This document shows, piece after piece, positions 1 to 8,254 of a DNA stretch of 36,761 nucleotides. The notes under the pieces are model-generated. The model did no database searches. It saw only the letters and a program-made list of their open reading frames with translations, and was not told where the DNA came from. How positions within the stretch are numbered: the stretch's first letter is position 1; each line of letters opens with the position of its first letter. Location of the stretch: contig JAAYOH010000067.1 of the NCBI GenBank assembly GCA_012520375.1, positions 1 to 36,761 of the forward strand. The letters run 5' to 3'. This DNA comes from Clostridiales bacterium (GTDB lineage Bacteria > Bacillota > Clostridia > Christensenellales > Aristaeellaceae). A program made the translations under genes and the position numbers.

Positions 1-342
1 CGGGGCAGGCGCATGTGCGTAGGCACAGCCACCCCCGCCGCAATAGCCCGGCCGGCCCTGGAGCGCCATGGCATCCTGGAACACATGGAATTTATCCTGT
101 CCGCACGGGATGAGGACATCGGCAAGGGGGACCCGGCCTTTTACCGCCTGGCCGCCGGGAAACTGGGCCTTTCCCCCGCCCGCTGTGCCCTCTTCGACGA
201 CGCTCCCTACGCCATGCGGGGAGCCAAAACGGCAGGGCTCACGGTACTCGCCATGGCGGAACCCATTCAGGCGCCCCTGAAAGAAGAAATCCTGTCCCTG
301 TGCGACCTGTACGTCCACGATTTCGGCCAACTTTGCGTTTGA
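1..342 (+). CDS. HAD-family hydrolase, C-terminal part (5' end outside window)
   Basis: The reading frame is open from base 1 to a TGA at 340-342, so only the last ~113 residues are present. The segment FDDAPYAMRGAKTAGL is the typical HAD motif IV region (paired Asp) followed by the Gly/Ala-rich turn seen in beta-phosphoglucomutase-like and other small-molecule phosphatases; an upstream Lys in DIGKGDP fits motif III. The nucleophile motif DxDx and the cap domain are missing because they lie before the window. An ATG at 13 falls inside the conserved region and is unlikely to be the start. The family hydrolyses phosphate esters of sugars or nucleotides in the cytoplasm; the substrate cannot be told from this fragment. 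Confidence 0.8.
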   Translation, partial: RGRRMCVGTATPAAIARPALERHGILEHMEFILSARDEDIGKGDPAFYRLAAGKLGLSPARCALFDDAPYAMRGAKTAGLTVLAMAEPIQAPLKEEILSLCDLYVHDFGQLCV

Positions 343-367
343 CGAATCGGGCGCTATCCTGTATAAT
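339..367 (+). promoter_or_regulatory. Sigma-70 type promoter for the small membrane protein gene
   Basis: TTGACG at 339-344 and TATAAT at 362-367 are separated by 17 bases. The -35 box overlaps the stop codon of the HAD gene, and the start codon at 408 lies about 35 bases downstream of the expected transcription start. Confidence 0.75.
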
Positions 368-407
368 AGGGGCACGCAGCAGTCCGATACAGAAAGGAGC
401 ATTCCAA

Positions 408-740
408 ATGTCCGAGGTCCAGCATGTAAGGAGGAGAGAGGTCTCCGCCGGCGAGCGTGAAGGAGCAGGCCAATACCCAAGAAAAAGAGAGGTCTCCGTC
501 CTGAATTGGATGGGTACGTTGATCCTGTCCGCCATCCCCGTCGTCAACCTGATCTTTTTCATCGTTTCGATTTGTAAATCCAGGCAGCCCAGCAAGCGCA
601 ACTATGCCATCGCCATGATCATCCTCATCGTCCTGGCGCTCCTGCTCGCCTTTGCAGGCGTCGCCTTCTTCGCGGACGAGCTGGTGGCGTGGCTGCAGGC
701 AGTCAGAAGCAGTCTTGACGGGTTGAACGTCCCGATCTAA
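408..740 (+). CDS. Small membrane protein with two predicted helices, unknown function
   Basis: 110 residues. I do not recognise a family. The N-terminal ~30 residues are polar and basic (HVRRREVSAGEREG), followed by two hydrophobic stretches: one around residues 36-54 (GTLILSAIPVVNLIFFIVS) and one around 67-88 (AIAMIILIVLALLLAFAGVAFF), then a short tail. It should sit in the cell membrane with a cytosolic charged N-terminus. The ATG at 408 is chosen because GAAAGGAGC ends 8 bases upstream and the promoter at 339-367 lies just before it; a longer in-frame start at 300 would lie before the promoter and inside the HAD gene. It is followed by a GC-rich hairpin that may separate it from leuS. Confidence 0.7.
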   Translation: MSEVQHVRRREVSAGEREGAGQYPRKREVSVLNWMGTLILSAIPVVNLIFFIVSICKSRQPSKRNYAIAMIILIVLALLLAFAGVAFFADELVAWLQAVRSSLDGLNVPI

Positions 741-765
741 CGGGACGGTTGTCGGTCCACCGCCT

Positions 766-803
766 GGGCGCGCGGGCTTGTCGGCGCGCCCGGTTTGTTT
801 GTC
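766..803 (+). terminator. Probable intrinsic terminator before leuS
   Basis: An 8-bp perfect stem GGGCGCGC (766-773) / GCGCGCCC (784-791) with a 10-base loop is followed by the T-rich GGTTTGTTTGTC. A second small hairpin, GTCCCG/CGGGAC at 729-746, spans the end of the preceding gene. The T tract is broken by G, so termination may be partial. Confidence 0.5.
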
Positions 804-832
804 AATATTTGGTTTGCAGGGGGAAACACAAC

Positions 833-3247
833 ATGAGAACGATACCCGTCTATGATCCGTCCACCATCGAGCGCAAGTGGCAGCAATACTGGGAAGAACA
901 GGGCACCTTCAACGCGGAAGCCTCCCACAACAAGCCCAAATTCTATCCCCTGATCGAGTTTCCCTATCCGTCGGGCATGGGCCTGCACGTGGGGCATCCC
1001 CGCAGCAATACCGCCATGGACATCATCGCCCGGAAGCGCCGCATGGAGGGATACAACGTGCTGTTTCCCATTGGCTACGACGCCTTTGGGCTGCCCACGG
1101 AAAACTATGCCATCAAGACGGGGATCCATCCCGCCATCGTCACCAAACAGAATGTAGATCTTTTCCGGAAACAGCTGAAGCGCCTGGGTTTTTCCTTCGA
1201 CTATACCCGGGAGGTCAATACAACGGATCCCGCCTACTACAAGTGGACCCAGTTCATCTTCCTGAAGCTCTTTGAACACGGGCTGGCCTACAAGCAGGAG
1301 ATGCCGGTGAACTGGTGCACCAGCTGCAAGTGCGGCCTGGCCAACGAGGAAGTCGTCGGGGGCGTGTGCGAGCGCTGCGGCGGCGAAGTGGTGCGCCGGG
1401 TCAAGAGCCAATGGATGCTGCGCATCACCGAGTACGCCCAAAAACTGTTGGACGGCCTGGACGAAGTGGATTTCATCGAAAAGGTCAGGGTGCAGCAACA
1501 AAACTGGATCGGCCGGAGCGAGGGCGCCGAGGTGGACTTTGCCCTGAGCACCGGGGAAAAACTCACCGTGTACACCACCCGCCCCGATACCCTGTTTGGC
1601 GCCACCTACATGGTCATCAGCCCCGAACATCCCCTCATCGACACCCACAAGGCCGTCATCGGGAATTACCAGGCCCTGTCCGCCTACCGGGAGGCTGCGG
1701 CCCGCAAGAGCGATTTCGAGCGCACCGAAATGAACAAGGACAAGACCGGCATAGAGATCGACGGCATCCGGGCGGTGAACCCGGCGACCGGCGCCCAGAT
1801 CCCGGTCTGGGTCAGCGACTACGTGCTGATGGGCTACGGTACCGGCGCCATCATGGCGGTGCCCGCCCACGACGAACGGGACTGGGCTTTCGCCAAGAAA
1901 TTCGGGCTGCCCATCGTGGAGGTCGTATCCGGGGGCAACGTACAGGAAGCCGCCTACACCGACATCCAGGAGGGCATCCTGGTGAATTCCGGCCTGCTGA
2001 ACGGGCTGTCCGTCCCCCAGGCCAAGCGCACCATCACCGACTGGCTGGTGGAACAGGGCCTGGGCCACAGGAAAACCAACTACAAGCTGCGGGACTGGGT
2101 TTTCTCCCGCCAGCGCTACTGGGGCGAGCCCATCCCCCTGGTATCCTGCGAGCACTGCGGCTGGGTGCCCGTGCCCTACGAGCAGCTGCCCCTCACCTTG
2201 CCCGAAGTGAAAAAATTCGCGCCCACGGATGACGGGGAATCCCCCCTGGCGGCCTGCAGCGAGTGGGTCCATACCATTTGTCCCCGCTGCGGCGCGCCCG
2301 CCCGGCGGGAGACCGATACCATGCCGCAGTGGGCGGGTTCCAGCTGGTACTTCCTGCGCTACATCGATCCCCACAACGACAAAGCCTTTGCGGATATGGA
2401 GGAACTTTCCTATTGGCTGCCCGTGGACTGGTACAACGGAGGCATGGAACACACCACCCTGCACCTTCTGTACAGCCGCTTCTGGCACCGCTTCCTCTAC
2501 GACATCGGGCTGGTCCCCACCAAGGAGCCATACGCCAAGCGCACCAGCCACGGCATGATCCTGGGCAGCAACGGCGAGAAGATGTCCAAGTCCCGGGGCA
2601 ATGTGGTGAACCCCGACGAGGTGGTGGACGAGCTGGGCGCCGACTCCTTCCGCTTGTACGAGATGTTCATGGGCGCTTTTGATCAAGCCATTCCCTGGTC
2701 CACCGACGGAGCCCGGGGCTGTCGGCGCTTCCTGGATCGGGTGTGGCGCCTGATGGAAATGATGAACGACGAAGAGGGCGTGCGCCCTGCCATGGCCTAT
2801 GATCTGCACGCCTGCATCAAGAAGGTGAGCGAGGACTACGAACGAATGAAGTTCAATACCGCCATCGCCGCCATGATGGCCCTGGTGAACACATTGTACG
2901 AGGCCAAGTCGGTGAGCCGGGGGGAAATGAAGGTGCTGGTGCAGCTGATGAACCCGGTGGCGCCTCACATCACCGAGGAGATCGCAGCGTTGTGCGGCTT
3001 TGGCGAGTTGGCACGGCAGCCCTGGCCCGCCTACGATGAAAAAGCCCTGGTGCTGGAGACCGTGGAAGTAGCCGTGCAGATCAACGGCAAGTTGCGGGGC
3101 CGGCTCACCGTCCCTTCGGACCTGACCAGGGAAAACGCCCCCGCCTACTTCGCCGGGGACGAGGGTTTTCAGCGCCTGCTGGGCGACAAGCAGCTGAAAA
3201 AGCTGATCTATGTACCGGGCCGGCTGGTGAATGCGGTCGTCGGCTGA
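833..3247 (+). CDS. leuS: Leucyl-tRNA synthetase
   Basis: 804 residues, normal for bacterial LeuRS. It charges tRNA-Leu with leucine in the cytoplasm. The class I HIGH-type signature is YPSGMGLHVGH (about 45-55) and the KMSKS loop is at 583-587 (GEKMSKSRGN). The CP1 editing domain is visible as TTRPDTLFGATY with the downstream GYGTGAIMAVPAHDERD segment, and Cys pairs (WCTSCKCGLAN, CERCGGE) form the zinc-type insert. The start at 833 fits because residue 1 begins the conserved IPVYDPSTIERKWQQYW segment; an upstream in-frame ATG at 749 would add a non-conserved tail. A purine-rich GGGGGAAAC precedes the ATG. The short leader has no room for a T-box. uvrC follows after 67 bases. Confidence 0.98.
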   Translation: MRTIPVYDPSTIERKWQQYWEEQGTFNAEASHNKPKFYPLIEFPYPSGMGLHVGHPRSNTAMDIIARKRRMEGYNVLFPIGYDAFGLPTENYAIKTGIHPAIVTKQNVDLFRKQLKRLGFSFDYTREVNTTDPAYYKWTQFIFLKLFEHGLAYKQEMPVNWCTSCKCGLANEEVVGGVCERCGGEVVRRVKSQWMLRITEYAQKLLDGLDEVDFIEKVRVQQQNWIGRSEGAEVDFALSTGEKLTVYTTRPDTLFGATYMVISPEHPLIDTHKAVIGNYQALSAYREAAARKSDFERTEMNKDKTGIEIDGIRAVNPATGAQIPVWVSDYVLMGYGTGAIMAVPAHDERDWAFAKKFGLPIVEVVSGGNVQEAAYTDIQEGILVNSGLLNGLSVPQAKRTITDWLVEQGLGHRKTNYKLRDWVFSRQRYWGEPIPLVSCEHCGWVPVPYEQLPLTLPEVKKFAPTDDGESPLAACSEWVHTICPRCGAPARRETDTMPQWAGSSWYFLRYIDPHNDKAFADMEELSYWLPVDWYNGGMEHTTLHLLYSRFWHRFLYDIGLVPTKEPYAKRTSHGMILGSNGEKMSKSRGNVVNPDEVVDELGADSFRLYEMFMGAFDQAIPWSTDGARGCRRFLDRVWRLMEMMNDEEGVRPAMAYDLHACIKKVSEDYERMKFNTAIAAMMALVNTLYEAKSVSRGEMKVLVQLMNPVAPHITEEIAALCGFGELARQPWPAYDEKALVLETVEVAVQINGKLRGRLTVPSDLTRENAPAYFAGDEGFQRLLGDKQLKKLIYVPGRLVNAVVG

Positions 3248-3314
3248 ACGGCCCTGGCGGGTCGCGATCCGGACGGATTGCGATCCGCTTTGTATATTTT
3301 GGAAGGAGCGCGTC

Positions 3315-5183
3315 ATGACCCCGGAACTTCGGGAAAAGCTGAATACCCTTCCGGATTCCCCGGGTTGCTACCTGATGAAGGGCCGGGGCGAGATCCTCTA
3401 TGTGGGCAAGGCCATAAACCTCAAAAACCGGGTGCGCCAATACTTCGGTTCACCCCACGGCCACAGTCCCAAGGTGCGGGCCATGGTGGAGCGCATCGAC
3501 GACTTCGACATCGTGCTGGTGGAGGGCGAGCTTGAAGCCCTGATGCTGGAATGCAACCTGATCAAACGGCATCGTCCCTATTACAACATCCTGCTGCGGG
3601 ACGACAAGCAGTACCCCTACGTGGCGGTGGACCTGTCCGAGCCCTTCCCCCGGCTGCAGATCCGGCGGCGCATGGAAGATGAAGGCTTTCGCTACTTTGG
3701 CCCCTTCAAAAGCGCCACCGTGATCCGGGAACTGCTGGACGTGGCGCGGCTTGTGTGGCCGGTACGGGTATGCACAAAGCGGCTGGATCCCGGCAAAGCC
3801 CTGCGCCCCTGCGTCCACAGCCAGGCGGGGCGCTGTCTGGCTCCCTGCACCGGAGGCCTCAGCCCCGAAGGGTACCGGGACCTGCTGGACAAGGTGATGG
3901 ATTTTTTGTCCGGCCGTACCGAGCCTTTGACCGCCCGGCTGAAGGAGCGAATGCAGGAGGCAGCCCGACAACTGAACTACGAACAAGCCGCCCAATACCG
4001 GGACTACATCGCGCGGGTGGAGGAGATCCTCCAGCCGCAACAGGCATCCGGCGCCAAAGGCATCCGGCAGGACGTGCTGGCGGCAGCCCCCGACGGGCCG
4101 GACGTGTTGGTGGAATGTCTGTCGATACGGGAGGGCAAACTCGTGGGGGCGGCCTCCTACACCATGCCCCGGGCGGCAGACGAGCCCATGGGAGAGGTGC
4201 TCACCGGCTTCATCCTGCAACACTACGAGGGGGAAGTGCCCCGGGAGCTGCTGCTCCCCTGTCCCCTCCCCGAAGCGGAGACCCTGGCCCTCCTCTTGAA
4301 GGAATCCTTCGGGCACCGGGTACTGCTCACCGTACCCAAGCGGGGCGACAAAAAGCGGCTGCTGGCCCTGGCGGAAAAGAACCTTCAGGATGTCCTGGCC
4401 AAGCGGGCCCGGAAACTGTCCCGCACCGTCGGCGCCTGTGAGGAACTGGCAAAGGCCCTCGGCCTGGCGAGCCGGCCCCGGCGCATCGAGGGGTACGACA
4501 TCTCCAACACCCAGGGCGCCCAGTCCGTGGCCTCCATGGTGGTGATGATCGACGGGGTGATCCAACCTGCCCAGTACCGGCATTTCAGGATCAAAACCGT
4601 GACGGGCGCCAACGACTTTGCCTCCATGCACGAGGTCATCACCCGCCGCCTGTCCCGCGGGCTGCGGGAACGGCAAGATCGCCTGGATCAGGGGCTGGAC
4701 CCCGCAGGAGGCAGCTTTTCCCACCTGCCCGATCTGATCCTCATCGACGGGGGCGCGGGACAGCTGGCCTTCGCCCGGGACGCCATGAAAGGCCTGGGCC
4801 TGGACATCCCCATGTTCGGACTGGCCAAGCGCCTGGAGGAGATCATCCTGCCGGAACAGGAAGAGAGCATCCTGTTGGACCGACGCTCCGATGCCCTGCA
4901 CCTGATCCAGCGGCTGCGGGATGAGGCGCACCGCTTCGGCATCGCCCATCACCGCAAACTCCGTGCCCGAAAAAGCGCAGCCTCGGTCCTGGACGGCATC
5001 CCCGGGGTAGGCCCCGTCCGGAAGAAGGCGCTGCTGAAGCACTTCAAAACCATCGAAGAGCTGAAAAAAGCGGACCAGGAGCAGCTTTCCGCCGTGGAAG
5101 GCGTAGGCCCCGGGCTGGCCCGGGTCATCGCCGGATACTTCCGGGAAAACGCCCCCGGAGGCGGATCCTCCGGCCGACCGTGA
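3315..5183 (+). CDS. uvrC: Excinuclease ABC subunit C
   Basis: 622 residues, full length. UvrC makes both incisions on either side of a lesion after UvrA and UvrB recognise it. The N-terminal GIY-YIG nuclease is seen in GCYLMKGRGEILYVGKA (17-33), which makes the 3' cut; a UVR (UvrB-binding) helix pair lies near 208-240 (NYEQAAQYRD); the RNase H-like 5'-cutting domain includes GYDISNTQGAQSVASM near 395-410 and DLILIDGGAGQL; two helix-hairpin-helix motifs end the protein (DGIPGVGPVRKKALL, VEGVGPGLARVI). The ATG at 3315 has GGAAGGAGCG 5-13 bases upstream; the longer in-frame ORF start at 3231 lies inside leuS. It may be cotranscribed with leuS. Confidence 0.97.
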   Translation: MTPELREKLNTLPDSPGCYLMKGRGEILYVGKAINLKNRVRQYFGSPHGHSPKVRAMVERIDDFDIVLVEGELEALMLECNLIKRHRPYYNILLRDDKQYPYVAVDLSEPFPRLQIRRRMEDEGFRYFGPFKSATVIRELLDVARLVWPVRVCTKRLDPGKALRPCVHSQAGRCLAPCTGGLSPEGYRDLLDKVMDFLSGRTEPLTARLKERMQEAARQLNYEQAAQYRDYIARVEEILQPQQASGAKGIRQDVLAAAPDGPDVLVECLSIREGKLVGAASYTMPRAADEPMGEVLTGFILQHYEGEVPRELLLPCPLPEAETLALLLKESFGHRVLLTVPKRGDKKRLLALAEKNLQDVLAKRARKLSRTVGACEELAKALGLASRPRRIEGYDISNTQGAQSVASMVVMIDGVIQPAQYRHFRIKTVTGANDFASMHEVITRRLSRGLRERQDRLDQGLDPAGGSFSHLPDLILIDGGAGQLAFARDAMKGLGLDIPMFGLAKRLEEIILPEQEESILLDRRSDALHLIQRLRDEAHRFGIAHHRKLRARKSAASVLDGIPGVGPVRKKALLKHFKTIEELKKADQEQLSAVEGVGPGLARVIAGYFRENAPGGGSSGRP

Positions 5184-5239
5184 TCCGCTCAAAAACTTCG
5201 GGCAGGTTCTGGCGCCCCGTTCCGGTTCTGCTGGACATA

Positions 5240-5274
5240 CAAAACAGGCTGCCGTGGCCATTGGCCTGGCAGCC
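5240..5274 (-). terminator. Intrinsic terminator of the GH2 gene
   Basis: GGCTGCC (5247-5253) pairs with GGCAGCC (5268-5274), with an inner GGCC/GGCC pair around an ATT loop. On the minus strand the hairpin is followed by TGTTTTG, so it ends the gene transcribed from 7130 side. It could also slow transcription leaving uvrC. Confidence 0.75.
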
Positions 5275-5288
5275 CGCATGGCATAACC

Positions 5289-7046
5289 TTAGTAGTAACG
5301 TCCGAAGGGATTGAGCGTCAAACTGCGGAACCGCTCGGGGTCGATCTTGGGCTTCCGGTCCGGGGTGAGCAGGCCGTTGACCTCCTGCTGCACGTCGGTG
5401 AGCTGGGTATAGCAGTAGCCCTGGTTGCCCGGAATGTTCCGGGCGGCGTCGGTAAGGGCCTGGTAGCGGGCAAAGAAGGCCTCTTCGCCTTCCACCTTTT
5501 CATGGTAACCCCAGGATCCCTCCTCGCTGCCCTCGGCCTCCATGGCGATGCCGCCGTACTCGGTGAGCATCAGGGCTTCGTCCTTGCCCCGGGGATAGCC
5601 GACGGCCCGGGCCAGGCGATGATCGTTGGAGGACACCTCCACCCGCTCCATATCCGCAAAGTGGCTGGCCAGCACGTCTCCCTCCGCGGCATAGTCGTGG
5701 AGGCCGTAGATATCGGTACGGGTCTGGTCCCAGCCGTCGTTGACGCTGACCAGCCGGGTGCCGTCCTGGGCTTTGGCCTGGCAGTACAGCATCTCGGAAC
5801 ACATCTGCATGCGTTTGTCGTGGGCGATCCGGTCCACGCCCCAGGACTCGTTCAGGGGCACCCACGCGATGATGCAAGGGTGGTTGAAATCCCTGTCGAT
5901 GAAGCCGGACAGGGTATCCGACAGGTTCTTCACGCTCTCCTCGGTGAACTCATAGGCGCTGGGGAGCTCTCCCCACACCAGCACGCCCATCCTGTCCGCC
6001 CAGTAGTAGTAGCGGGGATCCTCCAGCTTCTGATGTTTCCGGGCGCCGTTGTACCCAAAGCGCTGGGTCCACTCCAGGTCCTCCCGCAGGGCCTCGTCGC
6101 TGGGGGGCGTGAGCAGGGAATCGGGCCAGTAGCCCTGGTCCAGGATCAGCCGCTGGTACAGGGGCTTGTTGTTCAGGAAGATCTGCCCGTCCCTGGATTC
6201 GATCTTTCGCATGCCGAAATAGGTCTGCACCTTGTCTCCGCCGCTCAGGGAGATGGTCAGGTCGTACAGGGAAGGATCCTCCGGAGACCAGGTATGAAAG
6301 CCGGTGATGTGTTTGCCCATCACCATGTCAAACAGGGCGCTCTGGCAGCGCTGGGTCAGCTCCAGGGTCTGCTTGCGGAAAGGCTGGCCCCTGTAGGTCA
6401 TGGTGAGCTCTGCGGTCACGGGCTGTTCGGGTTCCCGGTCCAGGGTGAGGTGTACCCGGGCGATGCCCCGGTCGATATCCGGGGTAATGTGGGCGCTGGT
6501 GAGGTAGGTGTCGCCCGCCGCCTCCAGGTACACGGTCTGCCAGATGCCGCTGGTGGGGGTGTACCAGCAGCCGAACCAATGGTCAAGCCAATTCTGCTTG
6601 CCCCGGGGCTGGGTGCAGTCCCGCCTGTCCTCCACCCGCAGGCACAGGTCGTTCTCCCCATCGATCAGGAAGGGCGTGACGTCGAAGGCGAAGGGGGTAT
6701 ATCCCCCCCGATGGCCGCCTACCGCCTGGCCGTTGAGGTACACCGTGGCCTTATAGTCCACCGCGCCAAAGCGCAGCAGAATGCGCCGGCTCGCCATGTT
6801 TTCCGGCACGGCGAAGCTGCGCCGGTACCACATGATCTCGTGCTTCCCCTCCACGTGAACGCCGCTGAGGGCGCATTCGTAGCAGAAGGGCACCAGGATG
6901 GTTCGATCCAGCTTGGTGCCGGGTTTGTACCATTTCTGTACCAGGCCCAGATTCTCGTCGTCAAAGGCAAACTGCCACTCCCCGTTCAGGTTCATCCAGT
7001 CCTCCCGGAAAAAATCCGGCCTGGGATGCTCGGGACGCGGTATCAT
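5289..7046 (-). CDS. Glycoside hydrolase family 2 (beta-glucuronidase/beta-galactosidase-like)
   Basis: 585 residues. Domain order is that of GH2: a jelly-roll sugar-binding domain (about 15-190, with NLNGEWQFAFDD and the VYLNGQAVGGHRGGYTPF turn), an immunoglobulin-like domain (about 190-290) and a TIM barrel (about 300-585). The acid/base Glu is seen in PLNESWGVD (E400) and the probable nucleophile in MLTEYGGIAME (E496). No signal peptide is visible, so it is probably cytosolic and cleaves an imported beta-linked glycoside. The start at 7046 is preceded by GGAAGGAGC at good spacing; a longer frame to 7130 would run through the promoter. It is monocistronic, with promoter and terminator visible. 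The precise substrate cannot be read from the sequence; size is closer to beta-glucuronidase than to LacZ. Confidence 0.9.
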   Translation of the reverse strand: MIPRPEHPRPDFFREDWMNLNGEWQFAFDDENLGLVQKWYKPGTKLDRTILVPFCYECALSGVHVEGKHEIMWYRRSFAVPENMASRRILLRFGAVDYKATVYLNGQAVGGHRGGYTPFAFDVTPFLIDGENDLCLRVEDRRDCTQPRGKQNWLDHWFGCWYTPTSGIWQTVYLEAAGDTYLTSAHITPDIDRGIARVHLTLDREPEQPVTAELTMTYRGQPFRKQTLELTQRCQSALFDMVMGKHITGFHTWSPEDPSLYDLTISLSGGDKVQTYFGMRKIESRDGQIFLNNKPLYQRLILDQGYWPDSLLTPPSDEALREDLEWTQRFGYNGARKHQKLEDPRYYYWADRMGVLVWGELPSAYEFTEESVKNLSDTLSGFIDRDFNHPCIIAWVPLNESWGVDRIAHDKRMQMCSEMLYCQAKAQDGTRLVSVNDGWDQTRTDIYGLHDYAAEGDVLASHFADMERVEVSSNDHRLARAVGYPRGKDEALMLTEYGGIAMEAEGSEEGSWGYHEKVEGEEAFFARYQALTDAARNIPGNQGYCYTQLTDVQQEVNGLLTPDRKPKIDPERFRSLTLNPFGRYY

Positions 7047-7073
7047 ACCATCGCTCCTTCCCACTTTTTCATG

Positions 7074-7095
7074 ATAGAAACGCCATAGAAACGCC
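7074..7095 (-). repeat. Tandem 11-bp direct repeat in the GH2 leader
   Basis: ATAGAAACGCC occurs twice head to tail (7074-7084 and 7085-7095, plus-strand reading). It begins at the expected transcription start of the GH2 gene, 7 bases below its -10 box, so it could be a regulator-binding site; that role is inference. Confidence 0.55.
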
Positions 7096-7101
7096 GCGTT
7101 C

Positions 7102-7130
7102 ATGATAGCACAGGGGTCCGGGGCTGTCAA
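7102..7130 (-). promoter_or_regulatory. Promoter of the GH2 gene
   Basis: On the minus strand TTGACA (7130-7125) and TATCAT (7107-7102) are separated by 17 bases. The start codon is at 7046, giving a leader of about 50 bases. Confidence 0.8.
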
Positions 7131-7188
7131 GGAAGGCTCTCCCCCTTCATTTTATGGTTCACATTTCAGAGTCCGCGCCTCACCCCCC

Positions 7189-7217
7189 TTGCTTTTTTCC
7201 ATGCCGGGGGGTATCAT
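7189..7217 (+). promoter_or_regulatory. Probable promoter of the GNAT-desulfoferrodoxin gene
   Basis: TTGCTT (7189-7194), 17 bases, TATCAT (7212-7217). The expected start near 7224 would leave a very short leader that still includes GGGAGG at 7228-7233. Confidence 0.55.
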
Positions 7218-7237
7218 GGGCAAAAACGGGAGGCCCT

Positions 7238-8152
7238 ATGGACATGCTGAACACGATCACCTACCGCAGCGCCCTGCCGGAAGACGCGGAGCTCATCCTG
7301 GACTTCATCCGTCGGCTGGCAGAATATGAAAAGATGGCAGACCAGGTGACCGCCACCCCGCGGCTGTTGAAGGAATGGATCTTCGAAAAGCAGAAGGCCG
7401 AGGTCATCTTTGCCATGGTGGAGGGAAAAGAAGTGGGGTTTGCCCTGTTTTTCCACAACTTTTCCACATTCCTGGGCAAGTCGGGTCTGTACCTGGAAGA
7501 CCTCTTTGTGCTCCCCGAATACCGGGGCCGGGGGTGTGGCCGTGGCCTGCTGAAAAGGCTGGCAGCCATTGCCCTGGAGCGGGACTGCGGCCGACTGGAA
7601 TGGTGGTGCCTGGACTGGAACAAACCCGCCATCGACTTCTATCTGTCTCTGGGCGCCCGGCCCATGGAGGAATGGACGGTATTCAGGCTGGCGGGGGATG
7701 CCCTGAAGACCTTGGGGTGTTCAGAAACCGAGCGGGGGGAAGAAAACCACATCGTCAACCGCAACCGTCATGGCAATATGCTTTTGACCCGGTTCTATGT
7801 ATGCCCGGCATGCGGCAACGTCCTGCAGGCGGCGGACGAGGCCTTCATCAGCTGCTGCGGCATCGCCCTTCCTCCCCTGGAGCCCCAAGAGCCTGACGGG
7901 AATCATGCCCCCCGGTTGGAAGCGGTGGAGAACGAGCACTACGTGCGGATCCCCCATCCCATGGACAAGGAGCATTTCATCTCCTTTCTGGCCTTTGTGG
8001 GCTGTGACCGCATCCAGTTCGTCAAGTTGTATCCGGAGGGAAACGCCGACGCCCGCCTGTGTTTCCGGGGCGGCGGGCATTTGTACTGGTACTGCAACCG
8101 CCACGGGCTGATGCGTCAGAAAGTACGGCCCAAAACCACGAAAAACCTTTGA
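7238..8152 (+). CDS. GNAT acetyltransferase fused to a complete desulfoferrodoxin (superoxide reductase)
   Basis: 304 residues in one uninterrupted frame. Residues ~5-158 are a spermidine/diamine-type GNAT: acetyl-CoA motif PEYRGRGCGRGLLKRL (93-108), then WNKPAIDFYLSLGA and EEWTVFRLAG at the usual domain end. Residues ~185-295 match two-iron desulfoferrodoxin: Cys189, Cys192, Cys206 and Cys207 in the CPAC...CC pattern of the rubredoxin-like centre I, and His223, His240, His246, Cys286 and His289 (IPHPMDKEHF, YCNRHG) as the five ligands of the catalytic centre II that reduces superoxide to peroxide. The Lys before the first His ligand in the family is Asn here. GGGAGG precedes ATG 7238; ATG 7244 is also possible. 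An internal ATG at 7778 could start a separate SOR but has no clear ribosome site. Cytoplasmic. Confidence 0.85.
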   Translation: MDMLNTITYRSALPEDAELILDFIRRLAEYEKMADQVTATPRLLKEWIFEKQKAEVIFAMVEGKEVGFALFFHNFSTFLGKSGLYLEDLFVLPEYRGRGCGRGLLKRLAAIALERDCGRLEWWCLDWNKPAIDFYLSLGARPMEEWTVFRLAGDALKTLGCSETERGEENHIVNRNRHGNMLLTRFYVCPACGNVLQAADEAFISCCGIALPPLEPQEPDGNHAPRLEAVENEHYVRIPHPMDKEHFISFLAFVGCDRIQFVKLYPEGNADARLCFRGGGHLYWYCNRHGLMRQKVRPKTTKNL

Positions 8153-8179
8153 AAAAACCCCTAAAATGTACCCCCATTC

Positions 8180-8208
8180 TTGTGGAGGGCCGTGATTTCT
8201 GGTATAAT
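8180..8208 (+). promoter_or_regulatory. Promoter of the GNAT-asd-rpiB-nfnAB unit
   Basis: TTGTGG (8180-8185) and a perfect TATAAT (8203-8208) are 17 bases apart. The first gene starts at 8255. Confidence 0.75.
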
Positions 8209-8254
8209 GTTTTGTAAGGTCTGGTCATTGGGGCGGGCCGGGGAGGGAAACAAC

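Noticed and set aside
741-832. T-box leader before leuS
   Set aside because: The gap is only 92 bases and shows no specifier loop or T-box core; only a GC-rich hairpin.
3278-3298. Promoter for uvrC (TTGCGA and TATATT)
   Set aside because: The boxes are only 9 bases apart, too close; uvrC is more likely read through from leuS.
737-3316. 859-codon open frame on the minus strand opposite leuS
   Set aside because: It is an antisense shadow of a GC-rich coding gene: low-complexity His/Gly/Val-rich protein, no ribosome site, no family. leuS is unmistakable on the other strand.
3450-5279. 609-codon minus-strand frame opposite uvrC
   Set aside because: Same shadow pattern (Gln/Gly/His-rich) over a clear uvrC.
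5502-7088. 528-codon plus-strand frame opposite the GH2 gene
   Set aside because: Shadow frame; GH2 motifs, promoter and terminator all lie on the minus strand.
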